NCBI GenBank assembly: GCA_904501985.1
Contig: CAJGCT010000010.1
Coordinates: 1 to 40,790, forward strand
Length of the DNA: 40,790 nt
DNA from: an uncultured Clostridia bacterium
GTDB lineage: Bacteria; Bacillota; Clostridia; Oscillospirales; CAG-272
Reading direction: 5' to 3'
Shown: positions 23,406 to 30,855 of the stretch, one piece after another
Layout: each line of letters begins with the position of its first letter
Position numbering within the stretch: the stretch's first letter is position 1
Position numbers and translations under genes: made by a program
The notes under the pieces: model-generated
Databases searched by the model: none
What the model was told of the DNA's origin: nothing
What the model saw: the letters and a program-made list of their open reading frames with translations, nothing else

Positions 23406-23834
23406 GAAGGCAAGAATAAGTACCATTTCATCCTTGCTGTCTTTGCGATCACCGCTTCCGCTTTGCAGAAGCAAAAGGATAAGCCCAAGAAGAAGCAGAT
23501 CATCAAATTCAAAGCCGCGCTCAAAACGTGAAAGCAAGCTCCGCAGCAGGCTTTCCCTTGGAGCGCCGCTTTCTTTAGGGTGGCTTTTTTGTGAGATGAC
23601 ACATACTGCTTCTTCCGAATGATCTGTTTCTGCTTTTGACTCGGATATGGATTCCGCCTGTATTTTCGAATCTTTCGGAGCATACTCATAGGGTACAGCT
23701 TCTTCCGCTGTGCTCGGCGAAGCTGTTTTATCGGACTTGAATGCATTTCCTGCATAATTTGCCGGAATGTTGTATTCGTCACGGCTGAAGTCTTGGGAAC
23801 TGCCACGGCTGTAATTTCGTGCGTATATTTCAAT
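23385..23834 (-). CDS. Hypothetical protein with C-terminal leucine-rich hydrophobic segment; non-canonical start
   Basis: The coding frame on the minus strand runs to the TGA at 23385-23387. It carries RDEYNIPANYAGNAFKSD near the N-terminus, a polar middle part, and FERGFEFDDLLLLGLILLLL, then a second hydrophobic run ending ILAFLFLTGF. Two short hydrophobic helices at the C-terminus resemble a clostridial family of unknown function. No ATG, GTG or TTG lies in this frame between an upstream stop and the conserved part. TTTGGAGGT sits three bases before an ATT (23834) and nine bases before an ATA (23828). The overlapping lysine-rich frame starting TTG at 23833 has poor protein character. It is the third gene of a minus-strand cassette. 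Confidence 0.6.
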   Translation of the reverse strand: MEIYARNYSRGSSQDFSRDEYNIPANYAGNAFKSDKTASPSTAEEAVPYEYAPKDSKIQAESISESKAETDHSEEAVCVISQKSHPKESGAPRESLLRSLLSRFERGFEFDDLLLLGLILLLLQSGSGDRKDSKDEMVLILAFLFLTGF

Positions 23835-23849
23835 CGACCTCCAAACTGC

Positions 23850-24248
23850 CTAAGAGCTGCCGCCCGAGATAAATCCGCCGGCTATATCGGCAAGCTTCAT
23901 TGCTTTTACAAGCATATCAATTTTTTCGCCCCTGTCATGGCTCATGTAGGGCTTCAGCGCATATAGAAGATTGGTGCGCGGATCGTTTTTTCTGTCGCTT
24001 TTCAGAATACCGGCAATTGCAGGCAGTGCGGCTGAAAGATCAAAGCCGTCGGCAGATGGAGAAGCATCGCCTTTTGATTCTTTTGGAGGCGAAGCTTCGT
24101 TGTCCCTCTCCTTTGGCGATTCGGGAGAATCGCCTGACGGATTCATACCGCCCATAAGACTGCTGGCAATGCTCATTATCCGTGCCATTGCTTCGGGGTC
24201 TTCGAGAATACCGGACAATTGCTGTTTTAATGCATCATTTTCCGGCAT
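23850..24248 (-). CDS. Hypothetical protein, second gene of a three-gene cassette
   Basis: This gene encodes 132 residues starting MPENDALKQQLSGILEDPEA with MARIMSIASSLMGGMNPSGD, then a Ser/Pro/Lys/Asp-rich low-complexity linker (residues ~45-75), then LSAALPAIAGILKSDRKNDP and RTNLLYALKPYMSHDRGEKI. No family function is known. I chose the ATG at 24248, which overlaps the end of the first cassette gene by 14 bases; a longer frame to 24359 runs through that gene and was rejected. The helical pattern in both halves is similar to small coat or scaffold-like proteins, but this is only an impression. Confidence 0.68.
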   Translation of the reverse strand: MPENDALKQQLSGILEDPEAMARIMSIASSLMGGMNPSGDSPESPKERDNEASPPKESKGDASPSADGFDLSAALPAIAGILKSDRKNDPRTNLLYALKPYMSHDRGEKIDMLVKAMKLADIAGGFISGGSS

Positions 24249-24495
24249 TTGATCCACCGCCAAGCTTGTCGAGCATTGCAGAAATCTTCTCTTCACCAAT
24301 AATGCTTGCGGCATTTTTGATGTCGTTATCCGTTGCGTTGGACAGACTTGCGCGCACAAGTCTCAGGTTTGAAACAGCACTTTCGGCTGTACTTTGGTCT
24401 ATACCTGCCGCTGCGGCAAGCGCAGTGATTGTTTTGGCGAGGGTAACGTCGTCAAGTGACAGAAGTCGGTCGAGAGAGGTTTTGTCAAGCTTCAT
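24235..24495 (-). CDS. Small helical hypothetical protein, first gene of the cassette
   Basis: This gene encodes 86 residues: MKLDKTSLDRLLSLDDVTLA, then KTITALAAAAGIDQSTAESA and EEKISAMLDKLGGGSNAGK at the end. It is mostly alpha-helical, alanine-rich, and without a membrane segment or known motif. AAAGGAG precedes the ATG by about nine bases. It leads a minus-strand cassette with the genes at 23850 and 23385, likely translated in a coupled way. An AT-rich promoter candidate lies upstream. Confidence 0.7.
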   Translation of the reverse strand: MKLDKTSLDRLLSLDDVTLAKTITALAAAAGIDQSTAESAVSNLRLVRASLSNATDNDIKNAASIIGEEKISAMLDKLGGGSNAGK

Positions 24496-24526
24496 TTAGA
24501 CTTACTCCTTTCATGTATTCTATATT

Positions 24527-24556
24527 ATTATATGTATATTAAAATTAAAGCGTGAA
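24527..24556 (-). promoter_or_regulatory. Possible promoter of the three-gene cassette
   Basis: On the minus strand TTCACG (24551-24556) and TATAAT (24527-24532) are separated by 18 bases. The -35 match is weak; the AT-rich region could also hold a sporulation sigma promoter. Confidence 0.35.
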
Positions 24557-24600
24557 TATGTGTGCAGCACATATCCCGCAAAAGTTCGGCAGAGGTGCTT

Positions 24601-25128
24601 ATGCGATATCTTGTTTTTTCCGATACCCACGGAGCTTCGCGCAATATGATCGAGGTCACCAGGCGGTGTCAAAGCGACACTGATGGAGTGATTTTCCTTG
24701 GAGATGTATGCTCTGATACGGAGCTTGTCCGTGAACGTTTTCCCAATATTCCAATATATGCTGTGGCAGGGAACTGCGACCTGTCATCAAAATACCTCAC
24801 GCCGGAATATGCGGAGCGGATGCTTGAAGTTGACGGGATACGTGTTCTCATGCTTCACGGTCATACAAGAAGCGTGAAATTTCACCTCGGTGAGCTTGAA
24901 GCATACGCACGGCGTGCGGCGGCGGACGTTGTTCTGTTCGGGCATACTCACGAGAGATGCTGTAAATATACAAACACAAACGGTAAACCGCTGTATATAT
25001 TCAATCCGGGAAGCGCAGGACTTCCGAAGGACGGTCTGCCGCCGTCGTTTGGCGTGCTCAACATTGAAAACGGGCAGATATTGCTGTCACACGGCGACGT
25101 TCACATAAACAAAGGGGGACACTCATGA
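24601..25128 (+). CDS. YfcE/MJ0936-type phosphodiesterase
   Basis: This 175-residue calcineurin-like metallophosphoesterase has all the expected metal motifs: MRYLVFSDTHGASRNM, VIFLGDVCSD, YAVAGNCDLSSK, VLMLHGHTRSVKFH and VLFGHTHERCCK. Members hydrolyse phosphodiesters such as bis-pNPP; the physiological substrate is unknown. I chose the ATG at 24601, which follows AGAGGTG and gives the usual N-terminus; the longer frame from 24562 has an unrelated extension. The stop overlaps the start of the next gene by four bases (ATGA). Confidence 0.9.
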   Translation: MRYLVFSDTHGASRNMIEVTRRCQSDTDGVIFLGDVCSDTELVRERFPNIPIYAVAGNCDLSSKYLTPEYAERMLEVDGIRVLMLHGHTRSVKFHLGELEAYARRAAADVVLFGHTHERCCKYTNTNGKPLYIFNPGSAGLPKDGLPPSFGVLNIENGQILLSHGDVHINKGGHS

Positions 25129-25622
25129 TATATACGCCGAGAAAGAGTAAAAAATCACAGTATTTGTCGGTACTGTTTATTGTAAGCGGATTTGCGGCAA
25201 TGGCACTGTCTGCCATTATGCCAAGTCCGGGTGTTGTCCAAATTGTCTCCATGGTGCTTATCATAGCCGGAATCCAAATGCTTGTGCGTTTTTTTCTTAC
25301 CGATTACAGATATATAATCGACGATAAAGACGACGGAAGTGCTGACCTCATTGTATGCAGGAGACAAGGGAAAAAGGACGTAAAGGTATGCCATGTGTCG
25401 CTGTCCTGCGTTACAGACATATGCAAGCGGTCGGGAAAGCATCCCAAAGCTGACGCGCGGTATAACTATATGCAGAATCCTGCCGGAGAGGAGATATCTT
25501 TAACTTTTCTTGACGGAGAGCGGACCTGTGAGATAATCATTGAATGCGACGAATCCTTTGTGTCTGCCATAAAATCGCGGACCTCCGTTTCCGGCGATGT
25601 GCAGACCAGGTTTGCCATGTAA
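25125..25622 (+). CDS. Small membrane protein, PH-like tail, unknown
   Basis: This gene encodes 165 residues. Two membrane segments are near the N-terminus (about 14-32, LSVLFIVSGFAAMALSAIM, and 36-57, GVVQIVSMVLIIAGIQMLVR), followed by a cytoplasmic domain of about 105 residues beginning YRYIIDDKDDGSADLIVCRR that alternates beta strands. A bacterial PH-like fold is possible, without firm support. GGGGG precedes the ATG. It overlaps the phosphodiesterase gene by four bases and is cotranscribed with it. Confidence 0.7.
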   Translation: MIYTPRKSKKSQYLSVLFIVSGFAAMALSAIMPSPGVVQIVSMVLIIAGIQMLVRFFLTDYRYIIDDKDDGSADLIVCRRQGKKDVKVCHVSLSCVTDICKRSGKHPKADARYNYMQNPAGEEISLTFLDGERTCEIIIECDESFVSAIKSRTSVSGDVQTRFAM

Positions 25623-25664
25623 GCCGGAATGCCTGAAATATTGCAAATTATATCTGCGCATTGA

Positions 25665-25693
25665 TTGACAATCAAAAATAATTATGATATCAT
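25665..25693 (+). promoter_or_regulatory. Promoter of the M18 aminopeptidase operon
   Basis: TTGACA (25665-25670) and TATCAT (25688-25693) are separated by 17 bases. Confidence 0.68.
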
Positions 25694-25749
25694 ATTCATG
25701 ATACACAGTGAGCTTGCCATGCAAAATTAAAATTTAAGAGGTGATTGTT

Positions 25750-27039
25750 ATGGAGCATACCAAGGCTTTGCTTGAATTTATAAAAAACACGCCGTCCTGC
25801 TTTCATGCTGTGACAAATATTTGCGCGAATCTTTGCAGGGAAGGATATACCGAGCTTCATGAGAGCGAGATGTGGGATATTATCCCCGGCGGAAAATATT
25901 ATGTTACAAGAAACGGATCAAGCGTTGTGGCATTTTCCGTGCCGGAGAATATCGGTACTCCAAAGTTTATGATAGCCGCGTCACACTCGGATTCGCCTTC
26001 TTTTAAGATAAAGGATACACCCGAGCTTGACGGGGGAATGTATACGCGCATAAGTACCGAGCGGTACGGCGGAATGATACTTGATTCCTGGCTTGACAGA
26101 CCGCTGTCTGCGGCAGGCCGTCTTTTAGTGCGCACCGAGGACGGTGTTTCATCAAAGCTTGTAGATATCGACCGCGATATTATGCTGATACCCCACGTTG
26201 CTGTCCACATGGAAAATCCCAACAACGGTAAGACATACAATCCTGCCTCTGATATGATTCCGCTTTACGGAGACGGTGCCGCAAAGGGCAGCTTTATGAA
26301 GCTTGCGGCGGAGTCCGCAGGGGTCGATGCAGATGATATTGTTGCGCACGAGCTGTTCTTATATAACCGTCAAGCTCCCTCTTTATGGGGAGCAAACGGG
26401 GAATTTATATCCTCGCCGAAGCTTGATGACCTTGAATGTGCGTTTTCTTCCATGTGTGCGCTCACATCGGCAAATCCCGGCAAAGCTGTAGCGGTAATGT
26501 TTGTTGCCGACAACGAGGAGGTGGGAAGCACCACAAAGCAGGGGGCAGGGTCTACGTTCCTTTACGATACTCTCTCACGCATCTGCGATGCCCTTGGCGG
26601 AGATATACGGATAGCGGCGGCGCAGTCCATGATGCTTTCCGCTGACAATGCCCATGCGGTGCATCCCAACAATCCGGGACTTTCCGATCCCACGCATCGC
26701 CCCGAAATGAACAAGGGCGTTGTTATCAAATACAATGCATCTCAGCTTTATACCACTGACGCCATCTCATCTGCGGTTTTCCGTGAAATATGCAGAAGAG
26801 CCGATGTGCCCACACAGGTATTTGCAAACCGCTCGGATATGAGAGGCGGATCGACTCTCGGAAACATCTCAAATGCGCAGGTTTCAATGTCGGCGGTAGA
26901 TATCGGACTTGCACAGCTTGCAATGCATTCATCCTATGAAACCGCAGGCGCACATGACGTGAAGCATATGATAAACGCCATCAAGCATTTTTATGAAACA
27001 GAGCTTATATGCCGCGGCGCAGATGTGAAAATAGTGTGA
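25750..27039 (+). CDS. M18-family aminopeptidase
   Basis: This 429-residue dizinc aminopeptidase is of the DNPEP/ApeB type, prefering acidic or neutral N-terminal residues. Metal and catalytic motifs are visible: FMIAASHSDSPSFKIKDTPE (first zinc His and bridging region), MFVADNEEVGSTTKQGAGS (catalytic and ligand Glu), MMLSADNAHAVHPNNPG and MRGGSTLGNISNAQVSMSAV, and the C-terminal histidine in MHSSYETAGAHDVKHM. The ATG at 25750 follows GAGGTG; an upstream GTG at 25741 is less likely. It is probably cotranscribed with the DUF3737 gene 13 bases downstream. Confidence 0.93.
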   Translation: MEHTKALLEFIKNTPSCFHAVTNICANLCREGYTELHESEMWDIIPGGKYYVTRNGSSVVAFSVPENIGTPKFMIAASHSDSPSFKIKDTPELDGGMYTRISTERYGGMILDSWLDRPLSAAGRLLVRTEDGVSSKLVDIDRDIMLIPHVAVHMENPNNGKTYNPASDMIPLYGDGAAKGSFMKLAAESAGVDADDIVAHELFLYNRQAPSLWGANGEFISSPKLDDLECAFSSMCALTSANPGKAVAVMFVADNEEVGSTTKQGAGSTFLYDTLSRICDALGGDIRIAAAQSMMLSADNAHAVHPNNPGLSDPTHRPEMNKGVVIKYNASQLYTTDAISSAVFREICRRADVPTQVFANRSDMRGGSTLGNISNAQVSMSAVDIGLAQLAMHSSYETAGAHDVKHMINAIKHFYETELICRGADVKIV

Positions 27040-27052
27040 GTTGGGAGATAGT

Positions 27053-27892
27053 ATGAAGCTAATAGAAAATCAAAATTTTTCAAGTGAACGTGCGCTGTAC
27101 GCGCTAAGTGATGCCCGTGTAAATAACTGCACATTCAGCGGTGCTGAGGATGGAGAATCCGCATTTAAGGAATCGCGTAATATTGAGGTGTCGAACTGCA
27201 CATTTGAGCTTCGGTATCCGTTCTGGCATACCGAAAAGTATCATATTACCGATTCCACGCTTACGGAGACCTGCCGTGCCTCACTTTGGTATGCCAAGGA
27301 CGGCAGAATAGAGCGTGTGACGGTAAATGGGCCGAAAGCACTGCGTGAATGCGATTCCGTGGAGCTTTTTGAGACCACGGCACGCTCCGCCGAGTTCGGC
27401 TGGCGATGCCGCGGTGTATCTGCCGAAAAGTGCACATTTGAATCGGAATACATATTCTTCGAATCGAGACAGATTCGGATGAAGAACATAACACTGAAAG
27501 GAAAATATTCCTTTCAGTATGTGGAAAATCTTCATATCACGGATTCGGAGCTTGACACGAAGGATTCCTTCTGGCACGCAAAGAATGTGGTTGTAGAAAA
27601 CTCCACGGTCCGCGGAGAGTACCTCGGCTGGTATTCCGAGGGGCTTACAATGAGAAACTGCAAAATTATCGGAACACAGCCGTTCTGTTATTGCCGCGGA
27701 CTTGTACTTGAAAACTGCGAGATGATCGACTGCGATCTTGCCTTTGAATATTCCGAGGTCAATGCGGATGTCCGTGGGCACATTGTTTCGGTTAAAAATC
27801 CGAGATCAGGCAGTATCACGGCGGACTCCATCGGCGAGATCATACGCGGTGATGCGGTGTATGACTGTGACTGCCGCATTACCGTGCGGTGA
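27053..27892 (+). CDS. DUF3737 right-handed beta-helix protein
   Basis: This 279-residue protein consists of repeated short strands with regular polar turns, such as VNNCTFSGAEDGESAFKESR, ENLHITDSELDTKDSFWHAK and GLTMRNCKIIGTQPFCYCRG. The pattern of N-C-x-h and FWH repeats matches DUF3737, a predicted beta-helix family of unknown function. No signal peptide is visible, so it is probably cytoplasmic. I chose the ATG at 27053 because GGGAG precedes it; an upstream ATG-like start at 27041 is less likely. It ends at a very strong terminator. Confidence 0.88.
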   Translation: MKLIENQNFSSERALYALSDARVNNCTFSGAEDGESAFKESRNIEVSNCTFELRYPFWHTEKYHITDSTLTETCRASLWYAKDGRIERVTVNGPKALRECDSVELFETTARSAEFGWRCRGVSAEKCTFESEYIFFESRQIRMKNITLKGKYSFQYVENLHITDSELDTKDSFWHAKNVVVENSTVRGEYLGWYSEGLTMRNCKIIGTQPFCYCRGLVLENCEMIDCDLAFEYSEVNADVRGHIVSVKNPRSGSITADSIGEIIRGDAVYDCDCRITVR

Positions 27893-27901
27893 ATTATACA
27901 T

Positions 27902-27944
27902 AAAAAACTGCTCTTTGCGGACAATTTGCAAAGAGCAGTTTTTT
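27902..27944. terminator. Bidirectional intrinsic terminator
   Basis: A perfect 17-bp stem (27902-27918 with 27928-27944, nine-base loop) has A-tract and T-tract ends, between the convergent DUF3737 and catalase genes. Its minus-strand arm touches the catalase stop codon. Confidence 0.92.
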
Positions 27945-28606
27945 CACTTAAACGACGGAGCGTTTACTTCCTTGGTGGTGAATGCGTTGCCCTCAGGCTC
28001 GGACATACTGAAATACATATGGGCGGCGAGGGTAGTTCCGTAGTCCCGGTTTGAGCCGGTGTTCTGAACCTTGTTGAACGCCTCGCGGAACAGGGCGTTG
28101 TGAGCTTCCTCGCGCTCAAGGAGAAAATCAATGGTGGCGCGCACCTTTTTGTCGTCTATCTGACGGTGAAGATACTCATAAACCACCTTGGCACGCTGTT
28201 CTGACGCAATATTGGCAAGCAGATCGGCGCAGAGATCGCCTGTTACGGTAACATAGTCGCCTGTGAACGAGTAACCGGAAGCGTTGATAAGTCCGGGGTT
28301 GAGACCGAGCTGAACATGGGTCTGTATTTCTCCCGCAGGCACAGAAGATGCGTCAACATCGTGTCCGTTCAAGAGATTTATGGTCTGCGCGATCATTTCA
28401 AGGTGGGAAAGCTCTTCGGCGGCGATATCAAGGAAAAGATCCTTAATATCAGGGTCTTTTATGCGAAAACTCTGTGACATATACTGAAGAGCCGCTTTAA
28501 GCTCGCCGTTTGCGCCGCCAAGCTGCTCCTGGAGAAGTGCCGCATACTGCGGATTGGGCTTTTCAATTTCAACAGGTCTGAAAAGCATTTTTTCGTGTTT
28601 AAACAT
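27944..28606 (-). CDS. Manganese catalase family protein
   Basis: This 220-residue ferritin-like four-helix protein has the dimanganese ligand set: Glu35 in NGELKAALQYMSQSF, Glu65 and His68 in AAEELSHLEMIAQT, and a second pair in NIASEQRAKVVYEYL and EREEAHNALFREAF. It should dismutate hydrogen peroxide without haem, useful for an anaerobe exposed to oxygen. CotJC spore-coat proteins are close relatives, and no cotJA/cotJB is adjacent. The ribosome binding site GGGAGGT lies in a hairpin just upstream. It may be transcribed from the upstream sugar operon by read-through. Confidence 0.88.
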   Translation of the reverse strand: MFKHEKMLFRPVEIEKPNPQYAALLQEQLGGANGELKAALQYMSQSFRIKDPDIKDLFLDIAAEELSHLEMIAQTINLLNGHDVDASSVPAGEIQTHVQLGLNPGLINASGYSFTGDYVTVTGDLCADLLANIASEQRAKVVYEYLHRQIDDKKVRATIDFLLEREEAHNALFREAFNKVQNTGSNRDYGTTLAAHMYFSMSEPEGNAFTTKEVNAPSFK

Positions 28607-28612
28607 AACAAA

Positions 28613-28631
28613 AACCTCCCTTTAGGAGGTT
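28613..28631 (-). promoter_or_regulatory. Hairpin that covers the catalase ribosome binding site
   Basis: On the minus strand AACCTCC (28625-28631) pairs with GGAGGTT (28613-28619) around a five-base loop. The second arm contains the Shine-Dalgarno sequence and is followed by TTTTTGTT, then ATG. It can act both as a terminator of the upstream operon and as a translation block. Confidence 0.6.
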
Positions 28632-28676
28632 ATTGTTAGCAATTGAATTGAAAATTATACATTGCGTCACAGAAGC

Positions 28677-29573
28677 TTAAAGTCCCAGAAGCTTAACTGC
28701 ATTGTCGCGGACGATTTTTTTGTAAACATCAAGCTTCAATGTGCCGTCGGCAAGCATACCGTCAAAGAACTTGTCAAGGGTGTACTGATGGGCGCAGGCA
28801 GTTGAGGTAATATCGCATCCGTACAGAATACGGTCTTGGAATTCCTCGAAAAATCCTGCGGTAAACTCAGGATCGCGCATGAGAGCGTTTGCACCGCTTC
28901 CTGCGGACATATCGCAATAGAGATTTTCGTATTCTCTCATGAGATAGGAAATTCTGCCCTCTGTAACCTTTCCTTTGGGATATCCGTTTCTCACATTGTC
29001 ATTATTGTCTGCGGAAATCTCGCTCCAGAAAGGGGACGAGTGTCCGATAAGCTTAAGGCTTGGATGCTTTTTAAGCATTTTTTCGATTCTGGGCAGTCCA
29101 AGCTCGTCCACAATTCCGTAGCTGCCGCCGAATTTTGTGTAGATGTGAATGATTACGGGCATATCGTAATGCGCCGCGGCGGCGAAAAGATTGTCGATCA
29201 TAGGATCATCCGCATAAAACGGAGCTGTAACCTCACCGAGACCCTTTGCGCCAAGTGCCTTGTAGTGCTCAAATAGCTTTGAAAGGTCTGTGGTGGATGA
29301 GTTGCCCATGGCGCGAGGGTCTATGCCGCAGAACCACAAAAAGCGGTCAGGATACTGATCCACTATATATTTTGCGCCTTCACTTGTCATAGGGGATGCC
29401 ATTGCATCTGAGGAAGAGAGGGGGAGAATTACGCCCTTTTCAATGTTAAGCTCGTCATAAATCTTTATCATCTCTTCGGCAGAGCAGAACGGACCTCCGT
29501 CCTTTCTTCCGGGATAGTATTCCGGGAATGGGCATACATGGGTGTGTATGTCGATTTTCTTTATACCGTTCAT
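28677..29573 (-). CDS. Amidohydrolase-family (TIM-barrel) hydrolase
   Basis: This 298-residue protein belongs to the Amidohydro_2 group. Metal-site residues appear in IKKIDIHTHVCPFPEYY (HxH), MPVIIHIYTKFGGSYGI, SLKLIGHSSPFWSE and ILYGCDITSTACAHQYTLDK (terminal Asp). Substrates in this group include lactones, carboxylates for decarboxylation and amides; the real substrate is unknown. GAGGTATTG precedes the ATG. It follows the PHP gene in a minus-strand operon with a SorE-like dehydrogenase and an aldolase, so a lactonase or hydrolase step in sugar breakdown is possible. Confidence 0.82.
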   Translation of the reverse strand: MNGIKKIDIHTHVCPFPEYYPGRKDGGPFCSAEEMIKIYDELNIEKGVILPLSSSDAMASPMTSEGAKYIVDQYPDRFLWFCGIDPRAMGNSSTTDLSKLFEHYKALGAKGLGEVTAPFYADDPMIDNLFAAAAHYDMPVIIHIYTKFGGSYGIVDELGLPRIEKMLKKHPSLKLIGHSSPFWSEISADNNDNVRNGYPKGKVTEGRISYLMREYENLYCDMSAGSGANALMRDPEFTAGFFEEFQDRILYGCDITSTACAHQYTLDKFFDGMLADGTLKLDVYKKIVRDNAVKLLGL

Positions 29574-29611
29574 TACAATACCTCTTGATGTGTGCTATGA
29601 TTTTATAAGGG

Positions 29612-30838
29612 TTATTTGCCCCAGAACATAGCCTTTGTGATATCCTTTGTTGCCGCTTCCTCGTGCCTTATAAGCGCATAGGTTGCATCGGTGAGATGGG
29701 CAAACATGGGGTCGTCCATAGCCTTGCAGATAAACGACTGACGGGGAGAATTTATATCCTCGCCGCTTATCTGGAAGAATCCGTTGTCGCGGCAAAGGGA
29801 TATTATTCTTGTAAGCTGTTCCTTGGTGTTTCTGGACGGCATATAGGTGATTGCGTTGAAGCCGAGACGCTTCAGCTCCGAGATAAGAAGATCAATGTAG
29901 TTATCCTCAAACTTCTGTGTCTTTTTGTCGCCGGTTACGGAGTTGCCAACGTCGCCGAGATAGGCGTATGCCGAAATGGCACCGGTCTCGCGGCAGAGGG
30001 CAATGTATTCGGTAACATCCGGACATTCGTCGGTCGCCGGAATGTAGATTTTTTCCACAAGATCACTCTTCAGCGCACCGAGAATATCGTATTCGTAGAA
30101 CTGCGGTGTTTTGTCGCCGTCGGCGATCTGCCCTCTTACTTTTTCGGAGAGCTTCAGTCCCATATCACCCTCAAGGAAGCCGAGCACTTCTGTAGGAGTG
30201 GAATAACGTGCGGTGATAGCCTTTGCAAGCGCAAAGAGAATATGTCGCTCTGTAACAGAGCCGCCCTCCCATGAATTTGAAATTGGGAGCACGTCAGCCT
30301 TGAAGTCGATGGAAATTCCGTATGGTGCCATCAGCTCATTTATTTTTCTGCACATCTTAAGATTGCGCAGATTACGGTGACGGCGGCATCTCTCGAAAAA
30401 CACATCAAACTTGTCAAGCATCTGGTGGGGAATACCGTGAATTGCGGCATATGCTACGGATATCTGATCCGGATTGTTTATGCGCTTACCACAGAGAGCT
30501 GTGTTTGCCATATTTATGCGGCACTCAGCGCCAACAGTCACCGGCATACCGATGATCTCACCTGCTTCGATAAATTCACGTGCACCGGATACGGAATCGT
30601 GGTCCATGATTCCTGCGGTGCCAAGTCCGTTCTGCCACGCCATATAGAGCGCTTTTGTAGGCGAATAAGGGGAGAAAGAGTAGGTTGTATGGATATGGTT
30701 GTTTACATAAGCTGTTTTAGTCGGAGAGGGAAGCTTACCCTCATCGGTGAGCTTCTTTATTTCGCGAAGCGCCGCCAAGCGTTCTTCCTTGGTTTCGGCG
30801 TTAAGCTGTTCTATAAGTGTTTCTGTATTCACTTTCAT
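29612..30838 (-). CDS. PHP-domain protein
   Basis: This gene encodes 408 residues. The PHP metal motifs are AYVNNHIHTTYSFSPYSP and TAGIMDHDSVSGAREF, with VTVGAECRINM and a C-terminal ISGEDINSPRQSF. PHP domains are metal-dependent phosphoesterases; this version is much longer than histidinol phosphatase and has no polymerase. The ATG at 30838 lies only two bases after AAGGAG, so the GTG two codons later may be the true start. It sits between the aldolase/dehydrogenase and the amidohydrolase, which suggests it acts on a phosphorylated sugar intermediate, by inference. Confidence 0.82.
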   Translation of the reverse strand: MKVNTETLIEQLNAETKEERLAALREIKKLTDEGKLPSPTKTAYVNNHIHTTYSFSPYSPTKALYMAWQNGLGTAGIMDHDSVSGAREFIEAGEIIGMPVTVGAECRINMANTALCGKRINNPDQISVAYAAIHGIPHQMLDKFDVFFERCRRHRNLRNLKMCRKINELMAPYGISIDFKADVLPISNSWEGGSVTERHILFALAKAITARYSTPTEVLGFLEGDMGLKLSEKVRGQIADGDKTPQFYEYDILGALKSDLVEKIYIPATDECPDVTEYIALCRETGAISAYAYLGDVGNSVTGDKKTQKFEDNYIDLLISELKRLGFNAITYMPSRNTKEQLTRIISLCRDNGFFQISGEDINSPRQSFICKAMDDPMFAHLTDATYALIRHEEAATKDITKAMFWGK

Positions 30839-30855
30839 ATCTCCTTGAAATAGAA

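Noticed and set aside
23366..23833. Lysine-rich frame starting TTG in the third gene of the cassette
   Set aside because: Its composition (many Lys, Arg, Gln and Cys) is unlike a real protein, while the neighbouring frame has coherent helices and a known-looking pattern. It is kept only as a possible frameshift partner.
24249..24359. Upstream extension of the second cassette gene
   Set aside because: It runs entirely within the first cassette gene and its residues (Cys, Arg and Thr-rich) show no pattern; the ATG at 24248 gives normal coupling.
29663..30274. A 203-codon plus-strand frame opposite the PHP gene
   Set aside because: It lies opposite to a gene with PHP motifs and has no domain or ribosome binding site.
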